DNA of 64,000 nucleotides, taken from NCBI RefSeq assembly GCF_050563545.1, contig NZ_JBNXUM010000009.1:168267-232266 (forward strand), written 5' to 3'. Positions 50,932 to 59,189 of this stretch are shown piece after piece. Position numbers and translations under genes: made by a program. Each line of letters opens with the position of its first letter. Positions within the stretch are counted from its first letter, which is position 1. Origin of the DNA: Falsiroseomonas sp050563545 (GTDB lineage Bacteria; Pseudomonadota; Alphaproteobacteria; Acetobacterales; Acetobacteraceae). Under the pieces are notes generated by a model. That model was not told the origin of the DNA. It did not search any database and was given only the letters and a program-made list of their open reading frames with translations.

Positions 50932-51681
50932 ATGCGCCGCCTCTGCACCGCCTGGATGATCGTGGCGTCGCTCGCGGCCTGCCGCGAGGAGCCGGAAGCA
51001 CCGTCGCGGGCGGCGACGCCCGAGCCGCGCCACGCCGCCGCCCTGGAGGCCGCACATGCCGCGGTGCGCGCGCGCCTGCGCGCCGCGAGCGAGTTGCGCC
51101 AGCGCGGCGTGCAGGTCTTCCCGCAGGCGATGAAGCCCGGCGTCGCAGTCTGTGGGCGCGCCGCCCTGCCCGGCGCCGCCGAGGCGTTCCTGCCCTATGT
51201 CGCGGTGGTGACCTTCGAGGGCGACGCGCCGCGCGTGAGCGACTTCGCGATCGCCGCCAGCGGGCCAGAAGCGACGCGCGTCTTCCTCCTGCTGTCGGAG
51301 CGCTGCTTCGAGGGCGGCGGCCCGCCGAGCCTGCGCGCCGTCGCGGGCGCCTTGCCGCCGTTGCCGGACTGGAACTCGTGGGATGCCGAGAGCGGCGCGA
51401 CGACGCTGCCGGCCGCGGCGTCCGGCCCGACGATGCTGCCGGCGGCGTCCGGCCCGACGGCGCCGCCATCGCTCGTCGCGCTGCGGCGGATCGTCACGAC
51501 GTCACGCAGCGGCGCCAACATACGCAGCGCACCGCGTGACGGCGAGGTGCTGCGGGTCGCGCCGCGCTCCACGCCGCTCGAGGTCTATGGCGAGGCGCCG
51601 GGGGGCTGGCTCCAGGTGGGGACCGATGGCGTCGCCTGGGGCTGGATGCACAACTCGCTGCTTGATGCGGCGCCGCGCTGA
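50932..51681 (+). CDS. SH3-domain lipoprotein of unknown function
   Basis: A 249-residue lipoprotein starting MRRLCTAWMIVASLAAC, with lipobox LAAC and acylated Cys at position 17. A helical middle part (AHAAVRARLRAASELRQRG) and a pro-ala-rich linker with near-repeat TLPAAASGPTMLPAASGPT lead to a C-terminal bacterial SH3 domain (TSRSGANIRSAPRDGEVLRVAPRSTPLEVYGEAPGGWLQVG). SH3b domains bind peptidoglycan or other envelope targets. It follows the MscS gene by eight bases and may be coexpressed with it. Confidence 0.8.
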   Translation: MRRLCTAWMIVASLAACREEPEAPSRAATPEPRHAAALEAAHAAVRARLRAASELRQRGVQVFPQAMKPGVAVCGRAALPGAAEAFLPYVAVVTFEGDAPRVSDFAIAASGPEATRVFLLLSERCFEGGGPPSLRAVAGALPPLPDWNSWDAESGATTLPAAASGPTMLPAASGPTAPPSLVALRRIVTTSRSGANIRSAPRDGEVLRVAPRSTPLEVYGEAPGGWLQVGTDGVAWGWMHNSLLDAAPR

Positions 51682-51925
51682 GGCGCGGCGACGGCGTCCA
51701 GCCCCCTGGACAACGAAAGCGTGACCGCCCGGCGGGCTGCGCGGGCGATCAGGGGCCGCTCACCCCTTCGGCTTTCCACCGTTGGCCGCGATATCTCGGC
51801 GTCTTGATGACCAGTGGTTGATTCGCCCGCGTCTTTGTTTGTTGGGATGTCCCCTTTGCGATGTAGCCTCCAGAGCTGATTGGCGGGCGCGGGATCCGAG
51901 CCGCCCGAGGCGGTCGGAGGCGTGC

Positions 51926-54352
51926 GTGAACCTTTCGCTCAGGCTGGTGGTGCTGTGCGTGGCTGCCGTGCTGCCCGCCGCGTCCATCCAGGTCGCGAGC
52001 GAACTCGGGTTGCGTCGCCAGCGCACCGCGGAAGTGAACGCCGAGGCGACGCGCGCGGCGATGCACGCCGCCTCCGAGATCGATCGCATCATCGCGGGAA
52101 CACGACAGCTCCTCGGCGCCGTTGCCTTCGCGCCCTCGGTCGTCGCGCGAGAGGACGAGCGCTGCGCCGTCTACATCGCCGATCTGGAGCGGCAATTCAC
52201 GGAATACGCCAGGCTGGTCGTGGCTGATCGGCAGGGCCGGCTGTTCTGCGTTTCCGCCGAGGTGCCGCCGGGGTTTGGCCTGGCGGACCTGCCCTATTTC
52301 CAGGAGGCCGTCCGGTCCGGCCGCTTCGCCGTCGGCGACTACGCGGTGGGACGGCTCACCGGGCGGCCAGTGCTGCCGCTGGCCGTGCCGATCCACGGCG
52401 CGGATGGAGAGGTGGACCGGGTTGCCATCGCTGCGCTCGATCTCCGCTGGCTGTCGGCGCATCTCGAGGAACGCGGGCTGCCGCCCGGGGGCTCCGTCAC
52501 CGTGGCGGACCGCAGCGGCACGATAGTCGCGAGAGCCCCGCTGCCGGATCGCTTCGTCGGCACGCGCATCCCCGACGAGTTCCTCCCCCTCGTGCACGCG
52601 TCGCAACCAGGCTCGCTTCCACTCGTCAGCCAGGATGGCACGCGGCGCGTGCTGGGCTTCGTGCCGGTCGGACCCTCCTTGGGCCTCTACGTCAGTGCCG
52701 GCCTGTCCTTCGAGGAGAACTTCGCGATCGTGGACCGCGCCACCTGGAGCGGCTTCCTGCTGATCGGGATCGGCCTGCTCTCGGCGATGCTGGCGGCGCT
52801 GCTGGTGGGCAGACTCTACATAGCGCCCCCGATCAGGCGGCTGCTCGCTGCGATGGACCAGTGGCGCCAAGGGAAGACCGAAGCGCGCGTCGGCTCCATC
52901 GCAGCGAGCTCGGAGCTGACGCGGCTTTCCGAGGGCTTCGACGCGATGGCCGACGCGCTCGAGGCACGCACCCGGGCGCTTCAGGCCAGCGAGGAGCGCC
53001 TCCGCCTGGCGCAGGAGGCGGGCGGCATAGGCACCTTCGAGGTGGATATCGGCAAAGGGCAGTCCTTCGTGAATGAAGGCCTGCTGGCGCTGCACGGCCT
53101 GCCGCCCGACGCGGCGGCCGACTTCAGCTACGAACGCTGGTTGTCACTCGTGCATCCCGACGACCAGGACCGCGTGGACAAGGAGACCAGGGCGGAGCTC
53201 TGGATTGCCGACGGCTATCGCAACGAGTACCGCATCATCCGGGCGAACAACGCGGCGGTGCGCTGGATCCAGGTGCGAAGCCGCCGCCAGCCGGCCGCCG
53301 GGGGGCAAGGCGCACGTGTTCTCGGGGTCAACATCGACGTGACCGAACGGCGCGAGGCCGAGGAAGCGCTTCGCGCGAGCGAGGAGCGCCTGCGGCTTGC
53401 GACCGAGGCCGCCGGCCTCGGCGTCTGGGAGATCGACATCGGCAACGGGCACGTGCGGTGGTCGCCCGAGCTGTTCGTGCTGTTCGGCCTGGACGCCCAC
53501 GCCGATGGACCGATGACGCCGGAGCTGACGCTGGAGGTGGTCCATCCCGACGACCGCGAACTCCTCAGCAAGGCCTGGGCGGCAGCGCTGGAGAGCGGGA
53601 ACTTCGCGGCCGAGTTCCGCGGGATGCGGCGCCGCGCCGACGGCAGCACCGAGGAGCGCTGGCTGCTGAGCCGCGGCCGCGTGCTCGACGGCCAGGCGGG
53701 CAAGGTCATGATCGGCGTGAGCCTCGACATCACGGAGCGCCGGCGTGCCGAGGAACGGCTCGTGCTCCTGGCCCGCGAGGTGGACCACCGGGCGAAGAAC
53801 GCGCTCGCGGTCGTGCAGTCCGCGCTTCGCCTCACCCCGCGGCAGGACGTGGAAGCCTATGCGGGTGCCGTCGAGGGCCGTGTGTCGGCGCTCGCGCGCG
53901 CGCAGACATTGCTCGCCGCGGATCGCTGGACAGGCGCGGAGCTGCGCTCCTTGCTGGAGGGCGAGCTCGCACCTTTCCTGGGCGGAAGCCAGCGGGTGGA
54001 TCTGGCTGGACCGAGCGTGGTGCTGCCGCCCGGTGCGACGCAGGCTATCGCCATGACGGTGCACGAGCTCGCCACGAATGCCGTCAAGCACGGCGCGCTT
54101 TCCGTGCCCGACGGGCGTGTCTCGGTGTCCTGGTCCGTGGCGGGCGAGGTGTTGCGGCTGCATTGGGCCGAAGCCGGCGGGCCGAGGCTGGACGGCCCGC
54201 CGATGCGGCAGGGCTTCGGCTCGCGCGTGCTCGACAGCACGGTGCGTGGTCAGCTCGGCGGTGCCGTGTCGCGATCCTGGTCCGACACGGGGCTCGTCTG
54301 CGATCTCGAAATCCCGCTCAGGCGGCTGCTTACCCTCGCCGTCTCCGAATAA
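51926..54352 (+). CDS. HWE-family sensor histidine kinase with cache and two PAS domains
   Basis: An 808-residue sensor kinase. TM1 is at about residues 5-22, a periplasmic dCACHE-like sensor follows (about 30-270), TM2 is at about 273-294, then a HAMP-like linker and two PAS domains (about 350-475 and 480-605). The HWE kinase begins at 610 with the phospho-acceptor His621 in LAREVDHRAKNALAVVQSAL, and the ATP-binding part has HELATNAVKHGALS and QGFGSRVLDSTVRGQLGG. The start is GTG 51926 after CGGAGG. No response regulator gene is adjacent. Confidence 0.93.
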   Translation: MNLSLRLVVLCVAAVLPAASIQVASELGLRRQRTAEVNAEATRAAMHAASEIDRIIAGTRQLLGAVAFAPSVVAREDERCAVYIADLERQFTEYARLVVADRQGRLFCVSAEVPPGFGLADLPYFQEAVRSGRFAVGDYAVGRLTGRPVLPLAVPIHGADGEVDRVAIAALDLRWLSAHLEERGLPPGGSVTVADRSGTIVARAPLPDRFVGTRIPDEFLPLVHASQPGSLPLVSQDGTRRVLGFVPVGPSLGLYVSAGLSFEENFAIVDRATWSGFLLIGIGLLSAMLAALLVGRLYIAPPIRRLLAAMDQWRQGKTEARVGSIAASSELTRLSEGFDAMADALEARTRALQASEERLRLAQEAGGIGTFEVDIGKGQSFVNEGLLALHGLPPDAAADFSYERWLSLVHPDDQDRVDKETRAELWIADGYRNEYRIIRANNAAVRWIQVRSRRQPAAGGQGARVLGVNIDVTERREAEEALRASEERLRLATEAAGLGVWEIDIGNGHVRWSPELFVLFGLDAHADGPMTPELTLEVVHPDDRELLSKAWAAALESGNFAAEFRGMRRRADGSTEERWLLSRGRVLDGQAGKVMIGVSLDITERRRAEERLVLLAREVDHRAKNALAVVQSALRLTPRQDVEAYAGAVEGRVSALARAQTLLAADRWTGAELRSLLEGELAPFLGGSQRVDLAGPSVVLPPGATQAIAMTVHELATNAVKHGALSVPDGRVSVSWSVAGEVLRLHWAEAGGPRLDGPPMRQGFGSRVLDSTVRGQLGGAVSRSWSDTGLVCDLEIPLRRLLTLAVSE

Positions 54353-54371
54353 ACCGTGCGTGCCGCCGCAA

Positions 54372-54397
54372 GCGGGAGGCCCGGGTTGGCTTCCCGC
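54372..54397. terminator. Hairpin between convergent kinase and guaA
   Basis: Stem GCGGGAGGCC / GGCTTCCCGC with one mismatch and a six-base loop, midway between the kinase stop and the guaA stop. No U-run. A bidirectional stop or 3'-end stabiliser is plausible. Confidence 0.45.
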
Positions 54398-54444
54398 CCA
54401 TCAGCGTCGTTCCAGCGTCGCCCCGCTGCAGCCGATCCCTCCCC

Positions 54445-56034
54445 TCACTCCCACTCGATCGTCCCCGGCGGCTTGCTCGTGATGTCGTAGGTCACGCGGT
54501 TGATGCCGCGCACCTCGTTGACGATGCGGTTCGCCACCCGCGTCAGGAACGCCATGTCGAAGGGATAGACATCCGCCGTCATCCCGTCGGTGCTCGTCAC
54601 CGCGCGCAGCGCACAGGCCTGGTCGTAGGTGCGGCCGTCGCCCATCACGCCGACGGTCCGCACGGGCAGCAGCACCGCGAAGGCCTGCCAGATCGCGTCG
54701 TAGAGGCCGGCGGTGCGGATCTCTTCCAGATAGATGCTGTCCACCTTGCGCAGCAGGTCGGCCTTCTCCCGCGTGACCTCGCCGGGGATGCGGATCGCCA
54801 GGCCCGGGCCGGGGAAGGGATGGCGGCCGACGATCGCCTCGGGGATCGCAAGCTCGCGGCCCAGCGCGCGGACCTCGTCCTTGAAGAGCTCGCGCAGCGG
54901 CTCGACCAGCTTCATGCGCATGCCCGCGGGCAGGCCGCCGACATTGTGGTGCGACTTGATCGTGACGGACGGGCCGCCGGTCGCTGACACGCTCTCGATG
55001 ACGTCGGGATAGAGCGTGCCCTGCGCCAGGAAATCGGCGCCGCCGATCCTGTTCTGCTCCTCCTCGAAGACCTCGATGAAGAGCCGGCCGATGATCTTGC
55101 GCTTCTGCTCGGGGTCGGTGACGCCGCTGAGCTGGCCGAGGAAGAGGTCGCTCGCGTCGCGATGCACGAGCCGGATGTTGAAGCGGTCGCGGAAGGTCGA
55201 GACGACCTGCTCGGACTCGTTCGCCCGCATCAGCCCGTGGTCCACGTAGATGCAGGTGAGCTGATCGCCGATCGCCTCATGGATCAGCACCGCGGCGACC
55301 GAGCTGTCCACGCCGCCGGACAGCCCGCAGACCACGCGGCCGCTGCCGACCTGGGCGCGGATCTTCGCCACCATCTCGGCGCGGAAGGCGCCCATGGTCC
55401 AGTCGCCGGTGCAGCCGCAGACCAGGTGCGTGAAGTTCTTCAGCAGCTGCGCGCCATGCGGGGTGTGCACGACCTCCGGATGGAACATCGTGCCGTAGTA
55501 GTGGCGCGCATCGTCGGCGATCAGCGCGAAGGGCGCGCCCTCGCTGCTGGCCACCACGCGGAAGCCGGGGGGCAGTTCGGTGATGCGGTCGCCATGGCTC
55601 ATCCAGACCTGCTCGCGCGCGCCCCTGGCCCAGACGCCCTGGGTGATCGCGCAGTCGCCGGTGACGTCGATGAAGGCGCGGCCGAATTCGCGGGCATGCC
55701 CACCCTCCACCGTGCCGCCGAGCTGCTGTGCGAGCGTCTGCTGCCCGTAGCAGATGCCGAGGATCGGCAGCCCGGAGGCGAAGGCGTAGTCCGGCGCGCG
55801 CGGGCTCTCGCCCTCGGTCACGGAAGCCGGCCCGCCGGAGAGGATGATGCCCTTCGGCGCGAAGGCGCGGATGCGGTCCTCGGGGGCGGCGTTGTAGGGC
55901 CAGATCTCGCAATAGACGCCGGTCTCGCGCAGGCGGCGCGCGATGAGCTGCGTCACCTGGCTGCCGAAATCGAGGATGAGGATGCGCTCGTGGCGCGAGC
56001 TCGTGGGGGCGGCGGAGTCGGCGGGGGGCGTCAT
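54445..56034 (-). CDS. guaA: GMP synthase (glutamine-hydrolysing)
   Basis: Converts XMP to GMP with ATP and glutamine. The 529-residue protein has the class I glutamine amidotransferase domain (ILILDFGSQVTQLIARRLRE, Cys95 in LGICYGQQTLA, His/Glu in MFHPEVVHTPHG), the ATP pyrophosphatase loop GLSGGVDSSVAAVL and the C-terminal dimer domain ending RVTYDITSKPPGTIEWE, all complete. The start is ATG 56034. A candidate promoter lies at 56114-56143. guaB, the enzyme making XMP, is 3 kb away on the same strand. Confidence 0.98.
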   Translation of the reverse strand: MTPPADSAAPTSSRHERILILDFGSQVTQLIARRLRETGVYCEIWPYNAAPEDRIRAFAPKGIILSGGPASVTEGESPRAPDYAFASGLPILGICYGQQTLAQQLGGTVEGGHAREFGRAFIDVTGDCAITQGVWARGAREQVWMSHGDRITELPPGFRVVASSEGAPFALIADDARHYYGTMFHPEVVHTPHGAQLLKNFTHLVCGCTGDWTMGAFRAEMVAKIRAQVGSGRVVCGLSGGVDSSVAAVLIHEAIGDQLTCIYVDHGLMRANESEQVVSTFRDRFNIRLVHRDASDLFLGQLSGVTDPEQKRKIIGRLFIEVFEEEQNRIGGADFLAQGTLYPDVIESVSATGGPSVTIKSHHNVGGLPAGMRMKLVEPLRELFKDEVRALGRELAIPEAIVGRHPFPGPGLAIRIPGEVTREKADLLRKVDSIYLEEIRTAGLYDAIWQAFAVLLPVRTVGVMGDGRTYDQACALRAVTSTDGMTADVYPFDMAFLTRVANRIVNEVRGINRVTYDITSKPPGTIEWE

Positions 56035-56113
56035 GGCGGGCTATGACCACAGCGGCGGGGCGTCGGCAAGCGGGAAGGCGCTTCGCGCTGGACTCGCGGC
56101 CGCGCCTCGCGCT

Positions 56114-56143
56114 AGATTAGGAATGTGGTCCGCGTCGGGCCAA
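56114..56143 (-). promoter_or_regulatory. Candidate sigma-70-type promoter of guaA
   Basis: Read toward guaA, TTGGCC (56143-56138) and TAATCT (56119-56114) are separated by 18 bases, about 80-110 bases upstream of the start. Both match the -35 and -10 consensus at four or more positions. Confidence 0.45.
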
Positions 56144-56232
56144 CCGCTCTTTGAACCCGTCAATCCGCCCGGAATTCGCTGACCGTCCGCTCAGGCAACG
56201 GCAGGACCGGCCCGCGCCGACCGCGTGCCGCG

Positions 56233-56262
56233 TTTTAGGGCTAAAAGCTTAAAATCCTAAAA
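56233..56262. repeat. AT-rich inverted repeat in an intergenic island
   Basis: Arms TTTTAGG / CCTAAAA flank a 16-base AT-rich centre between guaA and the GNAT gene. The immediate 40-base stretch is the most AT-rich part of the window. It may be a promoter, a protein-binding site or a U-rich transcription end. Confidence 0.5.
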
Positions 56263-56277
56263 GGCTAAAGTGCGCCC

Positions 56278-56853
56278 CTACCCCTCCCTCGCCGGCGCGG
56301 TCGCGCTCAGCAGGGTGTCGATGGGGTCCCACAGCATCGCGGTCTGGCGCACCGGCCGCCCCGCGACCAGCACGCTGTCCGTCATCACCGCGCGCCCGCC
56401 GATATGCCTGTAGAAGTACCGCGCGGGGTTCTCCGCCAGCACCCAGGCATGGGCCGAGCCGCAGCCGACCGCACGCAGATGCGCCGCCATCGCCCGCATC
56501 AGCCGCCGCCCCACCCCGCGTTCCTGGAAATCGTCCAGCACATAGAGCGTCTCGACCTCGCCGGCGCCGAGCCCGTGCCGCCGCGCCCGCCCACCCGAGG
56601 CGAAGCCGACGATCTGCGCTTCCGCCCCTCCGCCGAGCGGATGGTCCGCCCCCGACGCGGTCGCGACGAAGACCGCGTGCCCGTCGCGCCGGTCGAGGAT
56701 CGCGCGGTGGTAGAAATGGCCGAGCTGCACCTCCGACAGTTGCGCGAGGTAGTCCTCGTTGAGGATGCCGGCATAGGCCGCCCGCCACGCCGCGACATGC
56801 ACGGCGGCGATGCCAGGCGAGTCGTCGGGACGCGCGCGGCGGACGGCGATCAC
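56278..56853 (-). CDS. GNAT-family N-acetyltransferase
   Basis: A 191-residue acetyltransferase. Acetyl-CoA-binding motif A is in VETLYVLDDFQERGVGRRLMRAMAAHLRAVG (QERGVG), with motif B in ENPARYFYRHIGGR. The N-terminus VRRARPDDSPGIAAVHVAAWRAAYAGIL is typical of the family. Its GTG start at 56853 overlaps the rsmB stop (GTGA). The acceptor molecule is unknown; many RimI-like relatives modify proteins and others modify small amines. Confidence 0.88.
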   Translation of the reverse strand: MIAVRRARPDDSPGIAAVHVAAWRAAYAGILNEDYLAQLSEVQLGHFYHRAILDRRDGHAVFVATASGADHPLGGGAEAQIVGFASGGRARRHGLGAGEVETLYVLDDFQERGVGRRLMRAMAAHLRAVGCGSAHAWVLAENPARYFYRHIGGRAVMTDSVLVAGRPVRQTAMLWDPIDTLLSATAPAREG

Positions 56854-58157
56854 GGCCGGCGCTCCATCACCGCGACGAAGAAGCCGTCGGTGCCGTGCCG
56901 CGCCGGCGAGAGCGCGAGCATCGGCGCAGGGTCGGGCGCGTCCACCTCCGGGCGCAGCCCGGCCCAGAGGCCCGGCACGGGACAAACGACGAAATCGGCA
57001 TGCCGCTCGAGGAAGCGCGCGACCTGCATCTCGTCCTCCTCCGGAAGGAGCGAGCAGGTAGCGTAGACCAGCCTGCCGCCCGGACGCACCAACTCAGATG
57101 CGTCCTCCAGGATTTCCGCCTGCTTGGCCGAAAGCTCCGCAAGATCCTGCGCGCCGGTGCGCATGCGCGCATCGGGATTGCGCCGCCAGGTGCCGCTGCC
57201 CGTGCAGGGCGCGTCCACCAGCACGCGGTCGAAGCTCCTGCCGCGGCGCTTGCGCCACTTGTCCCCGGGCTGCAGGAGATGGCGCTCGGCATTGTCCACG
57301 CCGGCGCGCCGCAGCCGCTTGCCCGCCCCTTCCAGCCTAGGCGCGGAGACGTCGCAGGCCACGATGTGACCGCGATTGCCCATCGCCGCGGCCATCGCCA
57401 GCGTCTTGCCCGCCGCCCCCGCGCAGTAGTCGGCGACCCGCATCCCCGGCCGGGCATCGGCCAGCAGCGCGATGAGCTGGCTGCCCTCGTCCTGCACCTC
57501 GACCAGGCCGCCGCGGAAGGCGTCCGTCGCGGAGACCGGCTTGCGGTCCTCGACCCGCAGCCCCCAGGGCGACAGCGGCGTCGGCTGCGCCGCGATCCCC
57601 TCGGCCGCGAGCGCCTGGCGCGCCTCGTCGCGGCTGGTGCGCAGCAGGTTCGCGCGAAGGTCGAGCGGCGCCGCACCTTCCATCGCCGCCGTCTCCTCGG
57701 CCAGGCGGTCGCCGAAGCGCTCCTTCAGCCCGGGCAGCGCCCAATCCGGCAGGTTGAGCCGGATGCCTTCCGGCATCGCCTCGTCCAGGAGCCTGGCAGC
57801 GGCGAGGCGCCTGACCAGCTCGATCTCCGCCCGGTCCAGCGCCGCGGGCGCGAAGCGGTCGCCGGTGTAGTGGCCCGCCAGCTTCTGCGGCGTCCAGCGC
57901 TCCACCAGCACGAGATGCGCGATCAGCAGCAGCCGGGCGGAGGGCTGCACGCCGAGCCTCGCAAGGTGCCAGTCGAGCCTGAGCTTCTGCCGGATCGCGC
58001 CCCAGGCGAGCTCCGAGACCGCGCGCCGGTCGCCGCCCCCGATGTAGCGGCGCGCGCGGAAGAAGTCGTTGGCGATGGCGTCGGCGGGACGCCGCGCTTC
58101 CTCGGCCACCGCGGCCAGCAGGTCGGCCGCGGCCTGGATCCGCCCGGAGGGCGTCAC
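56850..58157 (-). CDS. rsmB: 16S rRNA (cytosine-C5)-methyltransferase
   Basis: Rossmann-fold RNA m5C methyltransferase of 435 residues of the RsmB/NOL1 group, targeting 16S rRNA. The N-terminal NusB-like RNA domain (about residues 1-150) is present, SAM binding is VADYCAGAAGKTLAMAAAMG, and both Cys residues of the family are visible: Cys318 in DAPCTGSG and the catalytic Cys368 in YATCSLLPEE. RsmB is the closest match from its NusB-like start; RsmF is an alternative. The start is GTG 58157. It is followed by the GNAT gene with a GTGA overlap. Confidence 0.9.
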   Translation of the reverse strand: MTPSGRIQAAADLLAAVAEEARRPADAIANDFFRARRYIGGGDRRAVSELAWGAIRQKLRLDWHLARLGVQPSARLLLIAHLVLVERWTPQKLAGHYTGDRFAPAALDRAEIELVRRLAAARLLDEAMPEGIRLNLPDWALPGLKERFGDRLAEETAAMEGAAPLDLRANLLRTSRDEARQALAAEGIAAQPTPLSPWGLRVEDRKPVSATDAFRGGLVEVQDEGSQLIALLADARPGMRVADYCAGAAGKTLAMAAAMGNRGHIVACDVSAPRLEGAGKRLRRAGVDNAERHLLQPGDKWRKRRGRSFDRVLVDAPCTGSGTWRRNPDARMRTGAQDLAELSAKQAEILEDASELVRPGGRLVYATCSLLPEEDEMQVARFLERHADFVVCPVPGLWAGLRPEVDAPDPAPMLALSPARHGTDGFFVAVMERRP

Positions 58158-58403
58158 GCGCGCGCCATCGCGGGCACGTCACGGCGCGACAGAGGCTCGA
58201 CGGGGGAGGCAGCCGCGCGCCCGGCGGTGGCTGGCATCGAAGGCGTTGTTCCTTCCTCGGATACCCATGCTTGCGCCGACCGCGCCGGCCGGCAAGCCCG
58301 CATTGCGTGATGCGGCGCAGCACATCGCGCCGGTTCCATAAGGGGCCGGAACAGGTCTAGGCTTCGGCCCAACGCCCCCTGGAGGGCGAATGGAGGAAGG
58401 CCG

Positions 58404-59186
58404 ATGTCACCTGCACGCGCCCGCGCGGCCGGGCTGGTGCTGATGGCGCTCGTAATCGGCGGCGGCGCCGCCGCGCAGACCCGACCCGGCGTCGTCGCGC
58501 TGGAAGCCGCGCCGGTCGGCGCGGCCTATCTCCCTGATGGCTTCCTCGGCACCTGCTGCCAGGGCGTGGACGGGCTCGCTGCGCAGGTGAACGAATTGCT
58601 GCGGGGCTCGGACTCCACGCTGCGGCTGCGCCTGGTGCCGGCAGTGATCAACGGTCAGCGCCTGGACTGGTACGACCCGATGGCGTTCCTGACGCCGCAT
58701 GCCGCCCAGCCCATCGCCCTGGCGCGCCGCCCCTTCGACATCGCGGTGCTGGACGAATGCCTGGCCTGCGCGGAACCGACGCGCCAGCTGCGCCGCCAGG
58801 CCGAGGCCGCGCGCCGGTCCGGCGCCGAGCCCGTGATCCTGATGCCCTGGGCCGCCTCGGAGGACGCCACGGCGCGCATCGCGGAAGCCGTGACGCGCGG
58901 CGCGAATGCGGTGCGCGCCTATGTCGTGCCGGCCGGCCTCGCCTTCGCCCGCGCCCGTGCGCAGCGGCCGGCGACCGAGCTCCTGGCCGAGGATGGCCGC
59001 ACGCCGACCCAGGCCGGCGGCTACCTCGCCGCGGCGATCGTCTATGTCGCTCTTTACGGCCGCTCGCCCGAGGGCAATGCCTGGCATGGCGGCCTGGACG
59101 AGGAGACCGCGGGCTTCCTGCAGCGCGTGGCCTGGGAGACGGCCTGGGACTACTACGCCGCCAGCGCGCCCCCGCCGGGGAGTTAG
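58404..59186 (+). CDS. Degenerate SGNH-hydrolase-like secreted protein
   Basis: A 260-residue protein with a signal peptide (ARAAGLVLMALVIGGGAAAQ). Its C-terminal half shows the SGNH block V pattern, LAEDGRTPTQAGGYLAAAIVYVALYGRSP, in which the usual Asp-x-x-His has its His replaced by Thr, and no GDSx block I serine is seen. The catalytic dyad therefore seems lost. Two Cys pairs (TCCQ and CLAC) may form disulphides. The ATG at 58404 follows GGAGGAAGG. It may bind, rather than cut, an acylated or glycan ligand. Confidence 0.65.
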   Translation: MSPARARAAGLVLMALVIGGGAAAQTRPGVVALEAAPVGAAYLPDGFLGTCCQGVDGLAAQVNELLRGSDSTLRLRLVPAVINGQRLDWYDPMAFLTPHAAQPIALARRPFDIAVLDECLACAEPTRQLRRQAEAARRSGAEPVILMPWAASEDATARIAEAVTRGANAVRAYVVPAGLAFARARAQRPATELLAEDGRTPTQAGGYLAAAIVYVALYGRSPEGNAWHGGLDEETAGFLQRVAWETAWDYYAASAPPPGS

Positions 59187-59189
59187 CCC

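Noticed and set aside
56035..56277. A riboswitch upstream of guaA
   Set aside because: I see no guanine-aptamer or other known riboswitch core; only a candidate promoter and the AT-rich island.
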